Assembly: GCA_016709145.1 (NCBI GenBank)
Contig: JADJEK010000010.1
Span: forward strand, 115,793 to 179,792
Source: Planctomycetota bacterium
GTDB taxonomy: Bacteria; Planctomycetota; B15-G4; JADJEK01
Length of the DNA: 64,000 nt
Direction: 5' to 3'
Shown: positions 35,220 through 44,809 of the stretch, piece after piece
Position numbering within the stretch: position 1 is the first letter of the stretch
Layout of the letters: each line of letters begins with the position of its first letter
Translations under genes and position numbers: made by a program
The notes under the pieces: generated by a model
What the model was told of the DNA's origin: nothing
What the model saw: only the letters and a program-made list of their open reading frames with translations
Database searches by the model: none

Positions 35220-35984
35220 TCACAGTCCCATGTTGTGGAAACCGGCGTCGACGAAGATCACTTCGCCCGTGATCGCGCGCGAGAGATCCGACAGGAAGAA
35301 CACGGCGGCGTCGCCGACGTCGTCGAGGTCGATGTTGCGCTGCAGCGGCGAACGGTCCTTCACCACTTCGAGCATCTTCGGGAAATCCGAGATCCCCGAC
35401 GCGGCCAGCGTGCGGACCGGCCCCGCCGAAAGGGCGTTGACGCGGATGTTCTTCGGGCCGAGGTCCACGGCGAGATAGCGCACCGAACACTCGAGCGCGG
35501 CCTTCGCCACACCCATGACGTTGTAGTGCGGGATCACGCGATCCCCGCCGAGGTACGTGAGCGTCAACAACGCGCCGCCGTTCTTCATCCACGGTTCGAC
35601 GCGGCGCGCCAGCGCGGTCATCGAGAACGCCGAGATGTCGAGCGCGACGGCGAATCCATCGCGCGACGTCTCGACGTAGCGGCCTTCGAGTTCCTCGCGC
35701 TTCGCGAACGCGACGCCATGCACGACGAAGTCGATCTGGCCGAACGTCTCCCCGACCTGCGCGACGCAGCGATCGAGATCGGCGTCCGACGTCACGTCGC
35801 AGGGCAACACCAACGGTTCGGTCAGTTGGGAGGCCAGGTCCTCGACCGAACCACGCAACCGCTCGCCCTGATACGTCAGTGCGAGCCGTGCGCCTTCACG
35901 GTGCGCGGCACGAGCGATGCCCCACGCCAGCGACCGCTTGTTCGCGACTCCGAGGATCAAGCCCTTCTTGCCGTTCAGCAGCAT
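35220..35984 (-). CDS. fabI: Enoyl-[acyl-carrier-protein] reductase (NADH)
   Basis: This enzyme carries out the last reduction of each fatty-acid elongation cycle. The ATG at 35984 has GGAG seven bases upstream; an open frame continues upstream but is antisense to the TPR gene. The 254-residue protein has the FabI-specific nucleotide loop GVANKRSLAWGIA, active residues Tyr144 and Tyr154 with Lys161 (Y-x6-K), HGVAFA, and GPVRTLAASGISDF. Length matches the family. It is divergent from the small TPR gene and is followed by the FmdB gene. Confidence 0.96.
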   Translation of the reverse strand: MLLNGKKGLILGVANKRSLAWGIARAAHREGARLALTYQGERLRGSVEDLASQLTEPLVLPCDVTSDADLDRCVAQVGETFGQIDFVVHGVAFAKREELEGRYVETSRDGFAVALDISAFSMTALARRVEPWMKNGGALLTLTYLGGDRVIPHYNVMGVAKAALECSVRYLAVDLGPKNIRVNALSAGPVRTLAASGISDFPKMLEVVKDRSPLQRNIDLDDVGDAAVFFLSDLSRAITGEVIFVDAGFHNMGL

Positions 35985-36080
35985 GCGCAACTCCGTCGTT
36001 GGATCGAGGGCGCGAGGATACAGGTTGCGCGCCGAAGCGACTGCGGCGCATACTGCCCGCGCAAATCGAACGGGGTTCCG

Positions 36081-36575
36081 ATGTCCGACGCTCAGGCATC
36101 CTTCAAGGAAGGCTTCAAAGCCTTCACGACCGGCGATTACGCCGGCGCCATCGCCAAGTTCGAACACGCGCTCGGGCTCGATCCGGATCACCGCGACGCA
36201 CTGCGCTCGATCGCGATGGCGCAACTGCGGCAGGGCAACGCCGAGCGCGCGGTCGAATACGCCAAGCGCCTGTCGGAGCTCGAGCCGAACGACCCGATGT
36301 CGTGGTCCAGCCTGTCGTTGTTCTTGATGAAGGCCGGTCGGCCGAAGGAAGCGGAGGACGCCGCGGCGCGCGCGAAGGTCCAGACCTGGAAAGTGCAGCT
36401 CAAGCAGAAGCCCGGCGAGACCCCGACGGGGCAGCTCCAGGTGCTGGACACGCCAAGCGCCGCGACCGGTGGACCGGGTGCCCCGGTCATGCCGAGCGCG
36501 CCGATGATGCCGACGCTGAAACCCGCACAACCCCATCCCGACCCGTCGGATCCCGACCGGCCCCACTCGACGTGA
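36081..36575 (+). CDS. Small cytoplasmic TPR protein
   Basis: The protein has 164 residues. Two to three TPR units occupy residues 5-105 (FKEGFKAFTTGDYAGAIAKFEHALGLDPDHRDALRSIAMAQLRQGNAERAVEYAKRLSELEPND). A Pro/Met-rich tail follows (PGAPVMPSAPMMPTLKPAQPHPDPSDPDRP). There is no signal peptide. A protein-protein adapter role is likely. It converges with the YdjM-like gene. Confidence 0.82.
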   Translation: MSDAQASFKEGFKAFTTGDYAGAIAKFEHALGLDPDHRDALRSIAMAQLRQGNAERAVEYAKRLSELEPNDPMSWSSLSLFLMKAGRPKEAEDAAARAKVQTWKVQLKQKPGETPTGQLQVLDTPSAATGGPGAPVMPSAPMMPTLKPAQPHPDPSDPDRPHST

Positions 36576-36585
36576 CGGGCGCGCG

Positions 36586-37671
36586 TCAGGGCCCCGCCAA
36601 CGACAGCCGGCAGAAGTCCGTGAACCAGTAGCGCGCGTCCGTCAACGTGGCGCGCCCGTCGGCATCGACCATCACGAGTGCGTGACGCGTGAACGTGCGC
36701 CACGCTCGCACGGCCTCAGCATTTCGCGGATCGCCGATGCGCGGGTCGTCGAGCCGGCGCTCGAGGCGGCGCGGCTCGCCGCCGTCGCCGAGCAGGTCGA
36801 TCGGGAACCAGTACGCCGTGTCGGCGGTGCACACGATGCACTCCCACCGCAGCGGCGTGGCGAGTCGAGGACTCATGTTGCACGACACGATCTCGGCGGC
36901 ACCGAGCGTTCGAGCGATCGGGTCACGTACCGCCCGCTCCGCGAGACTTCGCGTCACCGTGAGCAGCGCGAAGTAGAGCGCCAACAGCACCGCACATCCA
37001 CGCACCGCCCGCACTCGGCGCCGGTCGTCGATCCCGCGCAGGCGCAGCGCGATGACGAGCGCGAGCGCCGGGATCCACAGCCAGAAAAACCCGGTCGGCA
37101 GCGCCTCGGAGCCGCGCGTCACCGCGCCGGACGCGTTCGCGACGAACAGCGCCGTCGTCACGAACGCGAGCACGCCGTAGCCGATGTCGCCACGCCGCGT
37201 CCGCGGACCCGCGCACGCGGCTGCTCCGCCGAGGATCAACCACAGCCACGGATCGACGATGAACACGAGGTCGCCGTAGACCCAACGCCCGGAGAACGGC
37301 AACCACGGACGTAGCCCGTACTCGTTCAACAGATCGAGCAGAGGATGCGCGAGGAGCCCCGCGGCCGCGGCGGCAAGCGGCGAACCACGCGACCACGGAT
37401 TCGGCGCGGCCCGTTCGCGCGCGATCATCCGCTCGCACAGCCACGCCCCGAGCGTGAGCATCGCGATCTGGACCACGATGCCGACGACGGCGTGGGTCAG
37501 TCCGCGATGGTGCTCGAGATAGCCGGCATGGCCGCCGACGACGCGCACCAAGATGTCCAGGTCCGGCAGGTTCGAGCCGATGAGGAGCACGGGCACGGCG
37601 CTACGCGCCGATCGTCCGATGCTCGTCTTCGCCAGAACCAGTCCGAACAACGTGTGCGTGAGGTTGTCCAC
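36586..37671 (-). CDS. YdjM-like membrane-bound metal-dependent hydrolase
   Basis: The protein has 361 residues and starts with GTG 37671, with GGAG five bases upstream. The N-terminal half carries the family's His/Asp motifs: DNLTHTLFGLVLA, GSNLPDLDIL, HHRGLTHAVVG and HPLLDLLNEYGLRPW. Six or more transmembrane helices follow. The soluble C-terminal tail of about 110 residues (ATPLRWECIVCTADTAYWFPIDLL) is typical of the longer family members. Catalysis is predicted from the metal motifs, not proven. Confidence 0.88.
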   Translation of the reverse strand: MDNLTHTLFGLVLAKTSIGRSARSAVPVLLIGSNLPDLDILVRVVGGHAGYLEHHRGLTHAVVGIVVQIAMLTLGAWLCERMIARERAAPNPWSRGSPLAAAAAGLLAHPLLDLLNEYGLRPWLPFSGRWVYGDLVFIVDPWLWLILGGAAACAGPRTRRGDIGYGVLAFVTTALFVANASGAVTRGSEALPTGFFWLWIPALALVIALRLRGIDDRRRVRAVRGCAVLLALYFALLTVTRSLAERAVRDPIARTLGAAEIVSCNMSPRLATPLRWECIVCTADTAYWFPIDLLGDGGEPRRLERRLDDPRIGDPRNAEAVRAWRTFTRHALVMVDADGRATLTDARYWFTDFCRLSLAGP

Positions 37672-37740
37672 GAGCGCTCCGGAGCCCTTGATCGGGCCAC
37701 TGCTACCATGCGCGCTCGTCCCATTCCGGTGGATTCTCCC

Positions 37741-40338
37741 ATGCTCCGAATGCTCGCCTCGTGCCTGTGCGTGGCTTCGTGGTTCGCCGCCCCCGCGGCG
37801 GACGAACTCCCCGCCGTGACCGTGCGCGGCGCGGTGTTCGATCCGAGCGGGGCGCCGGTGGAGGCCGCGCGGGTGACGCTGCTTTCCGCTGCAGAGGAGT
37901 CACCGGAAGCCATGATTCCCGCTGTGCTTGCGTCGGGCACGACCGACTCGACCGGTGCCTTCTCGATCGACGTCGGTGAGGCCCCGACGAGCTTGCGCGT
38001 ACACGTCGCGAAGGAGGCGTTCTCGCCGAGCCTCGTCGTCGCCGTCGAGCCGTCGGCAGCGGTCGTCGAGATCGGCTCGATCGGTCTCGCTCCACCGCGA
38101 GCGCTGCACGGCAAGGCCGTGGCGCAGGACGGCCAGCCAGTCGCGGGCGCCGTGGTGTACGCACGCTCGGCCAACGACGTCGGCCCCTTCGATGCGACCG
38201 AACGCCGGGCCGTGTCGAATGCGGATGGGCGGTTCGAGTTCGACGGGCTCCCGCTCGCGCCACTCGAACTCGGCGGCCTCGCCGCAGGTTTCGCGCCGTC
38301 GTGGCGCCGGGACATCGACTTGCGTGTGCCGGGGCTCGACGACGTCGTGCTCGTGCTCGCGCCCGCGGTGCCGACGCGCCCATGCACGATCGTCGGAGCC
38401 GACGGCGCGCCGCTGCCCGGCGCCACGGTGCGTTGGGTCTCCCCGGCCGGTGCGGTGCCGTTCTTCATGGCGCCCGCTGCGGGAACCGCCCAGGCGGGGA
38501 ACGAGCACGGCCTCTCGGTCGCGGATGCACAGGGCGTCGTCTCATTGCCGACCGAACTCCCGGCCGGAATCCAACTCGAGGTCGCCGCGGCCGCGCACGT
38601 CGCACGCTCGATCGTCGATCTTCCGCGCGACGGCCGCATCGCGCTCGCGCGTGGGCGCGATGCGTGGGTTCGGCTGCTCGACACCCGCGGTCAGCCGGTC
38701 CCTCTGCGCGAAGTCCGCGTCGAGAGCTACGTGAAGTCGGGCGACGCCTGGGAACGCACCGAGCAGCGCTCCCACGCCGCGCTCGCTCGACCGACCGACG
38801 CCTCGGCGTGGAAGGTGTTGCTGCCGCTGGCCGACAACGTGCGCGTCTCGGTGCAAGCGGCCGACGGCGAACGCTGCCCGCCGGTCTCCATCGACCACGC
38901 GGCGCTGATCGATGGCGCGAGCCGCGGCGAACCCATGCGGATCGACGTCGAGCGCGGCGCGGCATTCGTGATCTCCGGCAACGTCCGCAACGCCAGCGGC
39001 GAGCCGCTGGTCGGCGAGCGCATCGAGTTGCAGCGCGCCTCGCCGGTCGCGGGTCAACGCCAGCCGTTCCGCGCGGTGCGCAGCGGGGCCGAGGGCCGAT
39101 TCCGTTTCGAGGCGGTTCCAGCCGGCGCTTACGTCGCGCAGGGCGTCGCACGCGGCGCGGCGTCCGCGCCCGTCGATGCTCCCGTCGATCGCGCGGCCGA
39201 ACTCGGGCCGCTGACGTTGACGATGGAACGCTGGCGCGAAGCGACCGTCACGATCACCGAAGCGAGCGAGCCACCGGCGTCTCCGCGGCTCGTCGACGTC
39301 CGCCGCTACGAAGGCAATCCGCGCGAGGGTGCTTTCGTCGTGTTGGAGTCGGCACGGACCGACGCCCAGGGCGTGGCGCAGTTCGCGACGCTGCCGCAGG
39401 GCGAGTTGCTGGTCGTCCCGCACGCGCCCGCCGATCGCGCGCTGTGGACCCACCGAGACCTCGCGGGAGAGCTTCCACGCCCCGATTTCAAGTACGGCTG
39501 GCCACATCGGTTACGTGCGGGCGACTCGCCCTCGGCCGCGGTCGAGACCGAACGGATCCCAGCGACCTGGATCCACGTCGCGGTCCGCGAGAACGGCCTG
39601 CCCGCCACGGCCGCACAGGTCGACGCCGTGGTCGGTCGGGAATTGCTCGGCACGGCGACGACCGGCCCCGAAGGTGAAGCCCATTTGCGCGTGCGTCGGA
39701 GCGGACCCGTTTCGCTGCGCGTCACGCGGAACCCGTTGCGCGCCGAAAGCGACGTCACGATCGAACCCGGCCGGGACGTCACGACGACGTTCGCGCTCGG
39801 CGTCGGCGGGGTCCGAGGTCGCGTCGTCGGCAAGGACGGGAGCGGTCGCGCGGGACTGCGCATCGCGGCCGAGCTCCGCTCCGACGACGCCTCGTTCAGC
39901 GGCACGGCGGCACTGGTCACGGATGCCGAGGGTCGGTTCGACCTCGCCACGCTCGCGGCCGGCACGTACCGCATCGTCACCACGGACCCCGAGCGGCGCG
40001 TCGCGATGGTCGCCTCGGCCGAGTTCACGGTGGAACCCGGTCAGCACATCGCGCTGCAAGACCTCGTCGCACCCGCGGGCGCGACGTTGACCGTGAGCCT
40101 GTCTGCGACCGGCGCCGATCGGCCACCGTTCGCATCGATCACGGTGACCGGGCTCGCGCTGCCGCATCCGGTCGAAGCCTGGTGCGCCGAGGGCAAGAGC
40201 GAAGTCACGGGTCTGCCGCCGGGCACGTTCACCGTCGCGGTCAAGGTCCACGGCGCGTTCACGCAACCCGACGCCGTCCGCGTCGACGTGTCCGAGGGTG
40301 GCGCCGCGAGCGTCACGCTCTCGACCGCGAAGCAGTAG
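37741..40338 (+). CDS. Secreted protein with carboxypeptidase-regulatory-like repeats
   Basis: The protein has 865 residues from the ATG at 37741, which opens a signal peptide (MLRMLASCLCVASWFAAPAA). Several carboxypeptidase D regulatory/Ig-like beta domains follow, with the pattern GxVxDxxGxPVxxAxVxL...DxxGRFxFxxLPxGxY: AVFDPSGAPVEAARVTL, GKAVAQDGQPVAGAVVY, GNVRNASGEPLVGERIEL, GRVVGKDGSGRAGLRIA. At least five are visible. No enzyme domain is present. It is likely a surface or periplasmic binding/stalk protein. Confidence 0.85.
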   Translation: MLRMLASCLCVASWFAAPAADELPAVTVRGAVFDPSGAPVEAARVTLLSAAEESPEAMIPAVLASGTTDSTGAFSIDVGEAPTSLRVHVAKEAFSPSLVVAVEPSAAVVEIGSIGLAPPRALHGKAVAQDGQPVAGAVVYARSANDVGPFDATERRAVSNADGRFEFDGLPLAPLELGGLAAGFAPSWRRDIDLRVPGLDDVVLVLAPAVPTRPCTIVGADGAPLPGATVRWVSPAGAVPFFMAPAAGTAQAGNEHGLSVADAQGVVSLPTELPAGIQLEVAAAAHVARSIVDLPRDGRIALARGRDAWVRLLDTRGQPVPLREVRVESYVKSGDAWERTEQRSHAALARPTDASAWKVLLPLADNVRVSVQAADGERCPPVSIDHAALIDGASRGEPMRIDVERGAAFVISGNVRNASGEPLVGERIELQRASPVAGQRQPFRAVRSGAEGRFRFEAVPAGAYVAQGVARGAASAPVDAPVDRAAELGPLTLTMERWREATVTITEASEPPASPRLVDVRRYEGNPREGAFVVLESARTDAQGVAQFATLPQGELLVVPHAPADRALWTHRDLAGELPRPDFKYGWPHRLRAGDSPSAAVETERIPATWIHVAVRENGLPATAAQVDAVVGRELLGTATTGPEGEAHLRVRRSGPVSLRVTRNPLRAESDVTIEPGRDVTTTFALGVGGVRGRVVGKDGSGRAGLRIAAELRSDDASFSGTAALVTDAEGRFDLATLAAGTYRIVTTDPERRVAMVASAEFTVEPGQHIALQDLVAPAGATLTVSLSATGADRPPFASITVTGLALPHPVEAWCAEGKSEVTGLPPGTFTVAVKVHGAFTQPDAVRVDVSEGGAASVTLSTAKQ

Positions 40339-40480
40339 TCGGACTGGGCCGGACGACGGCGCCGTAATCGGCATGCGATGCGCTGTTTCGCGCACGATTA
40401 CGACTTCGCGCACTTTCCGCCGCGGCGCTTCTGTTGCTCTCGACTCGTCGTTATTCTGCGCGCGGGAGGGTACTTCACCC

Positions 40481-41707
40481 ATGATGCTCCGCGCGTCGTC
40501 GTCGCTCGCGTTGTTGTCGCTGCTCACGTTCTCGGGTTGCGAGTTGTTCTCCGTCAGTGCTCCGACGAGCACGCCGATGGAGAAGGACTACGGCCGGCCA
40601 CTCGCGCCGGGCGAAGTCGCGCTCGAGCTCGTGACCGATCGGTCGCAGTATCCGGACTTCGGTCTCGGCTTCGGTCGCAAGGACGACCTGCTGCTCGCCG
40701 TCGACCGCACGCTCGAGTATTTCGCGAAGCCGTCGTCGAAGCGCTGGTGGCCGTACAAGGACCACGAGGGCAAGTTCTCGATCGACCACGAACGCGCGCT
40801 CGCGAGCCTGCACGCGTTCCGCAAGGTTCTGACCGAGTCGAACTCCGGCGCGGAGTTGAACCAGAAGATCGCCGACAACTTCGACGTGTTCCGCTCGAAG
40901 GGCTGGAACCGTCAGGGCGAAGTGTTGTTCACCGGATACTGCCAACCGATCTACGACGCGTCGCCGACGCAGAGCGGTGAATACAAGTACCCGCTGTATC
41001 GCCTGCCGCCGGAACTGAAGAAGGAGGAGTTCACCGGCACTCCGCTCGGTTGGGAGCAAGGCGGTTCGCTCGGCACGTCGCCGAAGCGCGCGGACTTCGA
41101 CGGCGGCTACCTGAACGGCCGCGGCCTCGAGCTGTATTGGCTGAAGAGCCGACTCGAGACGTACATCGTCCAGGTGCAAGGCTCGGCGCGCTTGCGCATG
41201 CAAGACGGTTCGATGCGCGCGGTCGGTTACGCCGGCAAGACCGAGCACGAGTACAAGGGCCTCGGCAGCACGCTGGTCGAGGAAGGCAAGATCTCGAAGA
41301 ACAAGCTCAGCCTGCGCGCGATCAAGGACTACTTCGCGCAGCACCCCGACCAGGTCGATCCGTACACGCAGAAGAACGAGTCGTACGTGTTCTTCACCGA
41401 CATCACCGGCGGACCGTACGGCTCACTGAACATCGAAGTCACGCCGTATCGCACGCTCGCGACCGACAAGGCCGTGTTCCCGCGCGGCGGCGTCTGCTTC
41501 ACGCAGACGAAGGTGCCGATGCGTGGCGGGATCAACGAGACGTTCAACCAGTTCATGCTCGACCAGGACACCGGCGGCGCGATCCGTTCGGCCGGCCGCG
41601 GCGACATCTTCATCGGCACCGGTGACGAGGCCGAGGAGATCGCCGGCGGCACCTACGCCGAAGGCAAGCTCTGGTACGTCTACATCAAGCCCGGCGCGAA
41701 TCCCTGA
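40481..41707 (+). CDS. mltA: MltA-like lytic murein transglycosylase lipoprotein with 3D domain
   Basis: This enzyme cleaves the glycan strand of peptidoglycan to 1,6-anhydro-muropeptides. The 408-residue protein has a lipobox FSGC (Cys20). The MltA domain shows VLFTGYCQPIYDAS and YIVQVQGSARLRMQDGSMRAVGYAGK. The C-terminal 3D (three Asp) domain shows FNQFMLDQDTGGAIRSAGRGDIFIGTG with its conserved Asp residues. Start is the ATG at 40481 after GGGAGGG. Presence indicates a peptidoglycan wall, consistent with recent evidence for Planctomycetota. Confidence 0.93.
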   Translation: MMLRASSSLALLSLLTFSGCELFSVSAPTSTPMEKDYGRPLAPGEVALELVTDRSQYPDFGLGFGRKDDLLLAVDRTLEYFAKPSSKRWWPYKDHEGKFSIDHERALASLHAFRKVLTESNSGAELNQKIADNFDVFRSKGWNRQGEVLFTGYCQPIYDASPTQSGEYKYPLYRLPPELKKEEFTGTPLGWEQGGSLGTSPKRADFDGGYLNGRGLELYWLKSRLETYIVQVQGSARLRMQDGSMRAVGYAGKTEHEYKGLGSTLVEEGKISKNKLSLRAIKDYFAQHPDQVDPYTQKNESYVFFTDITGGPYGSLNIEVTPYRTLATDKAVFPRGGVCFTQTKVPMRGGINETFNQFMLDQDTGGAIRSAGRGDIFIGTGDEAEEIAGGTYAEGKLWYVYIKPGANP

Positions 41708-41731
41708 TCACGCGAACGTCCCGAGCGACGA

Positions 41732-42802
41732 TCACGTCGACGTGATCCACGTGAGCCACCGCGACGCTGCTTCCGGAGGAACCGGGGGCAGCGTCGCGGT
41801 GCGTCCGGACAGTTCCGCGTAGCGCGCGAGGACCTCGGTGGGTCCGGCTTCGATCGCCGCACGCAGCGCGCCGGGACCCGCGAATCGCTCGATCGCGAGC
41901 AGCGCGTCCGACAACACCGCGATCGCCGCTCCGTGCACCGCGAACGCTTCGAATCGTTCGCGATGCGTGATCGGATGCTCTTGGACTCGCGTCGGCGAAC
42001 CGAGCGCTTCCAGTTCGTCCGCGAACTCCGCGATGCGCGTGCGCGCACGCAGGTCGAATTCGGGCAGTCGCCGCCCTTGCTCGTCGAAGCCTTCGTTCGG
42101 CGGTCGGCTCGCCGCGTCGACGACGGCTTCGACGAATGCGCGCGCCGCCGCGGCGGCGGGCACAGGGCCGCCGATCCACGGCAGCGGAGCGGCGGACTCC
42201 GCGGTCAATGCGGCCCGCACGAGCGCTCCGACGACGACTTCCGCCGCAGCCTCGTCCAGCGGCTCGCGATCGACGAGTGCGGACACGTCGAGCAACAGGC
42301 GCGCGCGACCATCGGCGCCGCGCGCGAACTCCGCACGCGGCGGCTCGAACCCGACGACGACGACGACGTCGAGCACGGCCGCGGCGCGGCAGGACTCGGG
42401 CAACCAGCGTTCGGCTCGCGCGACGAGTGCGTCGCGACGCACGAGGTACAGCGCGTCGAGGCGCTCGATCCCCGCGTCCACGTCGTCCACACGCGCCTTG
42501 ACCGCGTCGAACGCGAAGCGACGCTGCGCGCCGCTCCTCGCCGTCGCGACGTCGATCTCGGCCAGCGCGACGGCTTCGTCGATGCGCGCGGCTTTCGCCA
42601 GGTCGCCGACGAGCGAGCGCGCGGCCGGCGACAGCGGTCGTTCGCGCGTCCCCCACTCGATCGAGCGCATCAAGTCACGCACGGCGTTCGAGCGCAAATT
42701 CAACTCGCCACGCAACGCCGGCGCGGAATGGATGGACGGTTGCGCGCACGACGCGCATGCGGACAGCGCAGCCGCGACGGCGATGCGCGCGAAACCCCTC
42801 AT
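41732..42802 (-). CDS. Lipoprotein of unknown function
   Basis: I do not recognise this 356-residue protein. It has a lipoprotein signal (MRGFARIAVAAALSACASCAQ; Cys19 follows ASC or Cys16 follows LSAC). It is helical and Ala/Glu-rich, with segments such as RSLVGDLAKAARIDEAVALAEIDVATA, VLDVVVVVGFEP and AAEVVVGALVRAALTAE. The ATG at 42802 lies in ATGA overlapping the stop of the upstream gene, so the pair is translationally coupled. It has no obvious metal motif, though EVVVGALVRAAL sits where a helical site might be expected. Confidence 0.7.
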   Translation of the reverse strand: MRGFARIAVAAALSACASCAQPSIHSAPALRGELNLRSNAVRDLMRSIEWGTRERPLSPAARSLVGDLAKAARIDEAVALAEIDVATARSGAQRRFAFDAVKARVDDVDAGIERLDALYLVRRDALVARAERWLPESCRAAAVLDVVVVVGFEPPRAEFARGADGRARLLLDVSALVDREPLDEAAAEVVVGALVRAALTAESAAPLPWIGGPVPAAAAARAFVEAVVDAASRPPNEGFDEQGRRLPEFDLRARTRIAEFADELEALGSPTRVQEHPITHRERFEAFAVHGAAIAVLSDALLAIERFAGPGALRAAIEAGPTEVLARYAELSGRTATLPPVPPEAASRWLTWITST

Positions 42803-43842
42803 GAGCGCGTCAAGTTCACGATGCGTTCGATCGCCGATCGCCCCGGGATCACGAGCACGTACTTCAGTGCCGTGCACGCCTCGGGAACGCGCGTGGCCAG
42901 CGGTCGTCCCGGCGGACCGCCGACCCACGAACGATCGATCAGCTCACCGCTGGCGACGTCGTAGACCGACATCGTCGGCGGATGCGCGAGCACGCCGATC
43001 AAGACGTCGCACTCGACGTACGCGAGCGCAGCCGCGGGAACGGCAGTGGTGTCGGTCGTGAGCGGCGGGCCCGCCGTGAGCGGGTCGCCTTGCAGCACGC
43101 GGAACGCCCAGCGCGGGCGCAATTGCGCGAACGCGAGTGCCTGTTCGACGAGCGGCACTTCCGATTCGTCCGGACGCACGCCGCAGAAACTCACGCGAAG
43201 GCCCGTCGCGCCGCTCTTCTCGCGCAACTCGTAGATCGGATCGATGCGCGTGGGCGACGTACCGACCAACTCGAACGCGGACGGGTCGGCGTCGACGAAG
43301 CGAGCGCGATCGAACGCACCGACGGGTTCGACACGTACGTCGTCGAACCACGCACGCCGCGTGACGACGATCGCGTCGACGCGCGCCTGCGTCGCGCCGA
43401 GCGTCAGGGCTCCGCCCGAGAACGGGATCGCGGTGCGCGCGAACGCGACACCGACGTCGTTCACGACCGCTTCGACCGCGTTGCTGCGCACGACGAGGCG
43501 CAAAGTGCGCGCGTCGCCGGGCGCGGCGCCGGTCGCGATCCGCGTCGCCCCCTGCGTGAGCGTGACCTGCCCGCCGTCGAGCCCACAGACCAGATCGCCG
43601 AACGCGAGCGTCGCACCGCGCTGCTGCGCGAGCGACGTCGCCATGCGCCATTCGATCGTGACGTCGCCGGCGATCGCGACGGTGCTCTCGAGCGTCGCCT
43701 CGTCGATCTCGCACGCACCCTCGTGCGCGCGCGCCGTGCCCTTCTCCAGCACGAACGGTTCCAGTCCGGAGTCGAACGTAGCCGTCACGAGCGACACGTC
43801 GTCGAACAGGGCGGCGCAGACCAGCAGCAACGAAGCGAGCAT
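42799..43842 (-). CDS. Exported protein with LamG-like N-terminal domain, unknown function
   Basis: The protein has 347 residues from the ATG at 43842, preceded by GGAGG. It has a short signal (MLASLLLVCAALFD). Residues of about 20-175 look like a concanavalin-type jelly roll (TATFDSGLEPFVLEKG, EWRMATSLAQQRGATLAFGD, RTLRLVVRSNAVEAVVNDV). The C-terminal half has alternating strands and no recognised motif (GLRVSFCGVRPDESEVPLVEQAL). It is the first of a two-gene unit and is divergent from the rhomboid gene. Confidence 0.68.
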   Translation of the reverse strand: MLASLLLVCAALFDDVSLVTATFDSGLEPFVLEKGTARAHEGACEIDEATLESTVAIAGDVTIEWRMATSLAQQRGATLAFGDLVCGLDGGQVTLTQGATRIATGAAPGDARTLRLVVRSNAVEAVVNDVGVAFARTAIPFSGGALTLGATQARVDAIVVTRRAWFDDVRVEPVGAFDRARFVDADPSAFELVGTSPTRIDPIYELREKSGATGLRVSFCGVRPDESEVPLVEQALAFAQLRPRWAFRVLQGDPLTAGPPLTTDTTAVPAAALAYVECDVLIGVLAHPPTMSVYDVASGELIDRSWVGGPPGRPLATRVPEACTALKYVLVIPGRSAIERIVNLTRS

Positions 43843-43954
43843 CTCGACCTCCGAGCGATCACCGACGGCGCAGTGTAGGCACGAACTCGAACGGAGACGT
43901 CGGCCGCTGGATCGGAACTTCCTTGGACAGTTCGGATCGGCATGATGCCGCGCG

Positions 43955-44788
43955 ATGGAACCCTCGACGTGTGGCCACTGCGGTGGATTGGTGCAAGCGC
44001 GCGACCCGAAGTGTCCGCGCTGCGGGCGTTTCGCGCCGGCTCTGTTCGGGTTCCGGCCCGCGCTGCTGCGCATCTTCCCGACCCAGGGCGACCGAACGCG
44101 ACCGCTGCTGCTGGCGTTGGTCGCGGTGTTCCTCGCGACGATGCTGGTGTCGCAACGCCGCGGCGGACTCGAGCGTGGGTCCCTCCTGTCCGCGCTGTCG
44201 CCCGACATGCGCACGCTGTTCGACTTCGGCATGTTGGTCCCGCTCGACATGCTCGAGACGATCGAACCATGGCGCTGGCTGACCTACGCGTTCCTGCACG
44301 GCGGACTGCTGCACATCCTGTTCAACGCCAGCGCGCTGCACAGCCTCGGCAACCACATCGAGCACCTGCTCGGCTCGGCACGCTTGATCACGTTGTTCGT
44401 GGTGTCGGGGATCGGCGGCGGACTCGCGTGCTCGCTGCTGACGCCGACGGATTTCGTCGTCGGCGCCTCGGGCTCGCTGTTCGGCCTGAACGCCGCGTTG
44501 ATCGCGTACGGCTATCGCCGCGGCGGCAACGTCGGAGCCGACATCCGCGCGGTCGCGTGGCGCTGGCTGATCGCGTCGTTCCTGATGACCGCGATGATCC
44601 CGAGCATCAGTCACGCCGGCCACGCCGGCGGCGCGGTCGCGGGCGGCATCGCCTCGTACCTGATGAAGCCGCGCCGCGCCGGGGAGCGAGAGTCCGACGC
44701 GGCGCTGCTGTGGGGTGCGATCAGCCTGCTGGTGATCGCCGCCTGCGTGATCGCGGCCGCGCACGCGGCGCTGACGCGCCCCGAGTGA
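43955..44788 (+). CDS. Rhomboid-family intramembrane serine protease with N-terminal zinc ribbon
   Basis: The protein has 277 residues. An N-terminal zinc ribbon is made of CGHCGG and CPRCGR (Cys6, Cys9, Cys20, Cys23). The rhomboid core has six helices: WRWLTYAFLHGGLLHILFNASAL (oxyanion Asn), catalytic Ser172 in GASGSLFG and catalytic His223 in HAGGAVAG. It cleaves membrane proteins within or near their transmembrane segment. Zinc-ribbon rhomboids of this layout are common in several bacterial phyla. It converges with DUF4139, 21 bp apart. Confidence 0.93.
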   Translation: MEPSTCGHCGGLVQARDPKCPRCGRFAPALFGFRPALLRIFPTQGDRTRPLLLALVAVFLATMLVSQRRGGLERGSLLSALSPDMRTLFDFGMLVPLDMLETIEPWRWLTYAFLHGGLLHILFNASALHSLGNHIEHLLGSARLITLFVVSGIGGGLACSLLTPTDFVVGASGSLFGLNAALIAYGYRRGGNVGADIRAVAWRWLIASFLMTAMIPSISHAGHAGGAVAGGIASYLMKPRRAGERESDAALLWGAISLLVIAACVIAAAHAALTRPE

Positions 44789-44809
44789 GCGAACGCGGAA
44801 CGCGAATCG

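Noticed and set aside
35985..36566. N-terminal extension of FabI by about 190 residues
   Set aside because: FabI has a clean start with ribosome site at 35984 and normal family length; the extension is antisense to the TPR gene.
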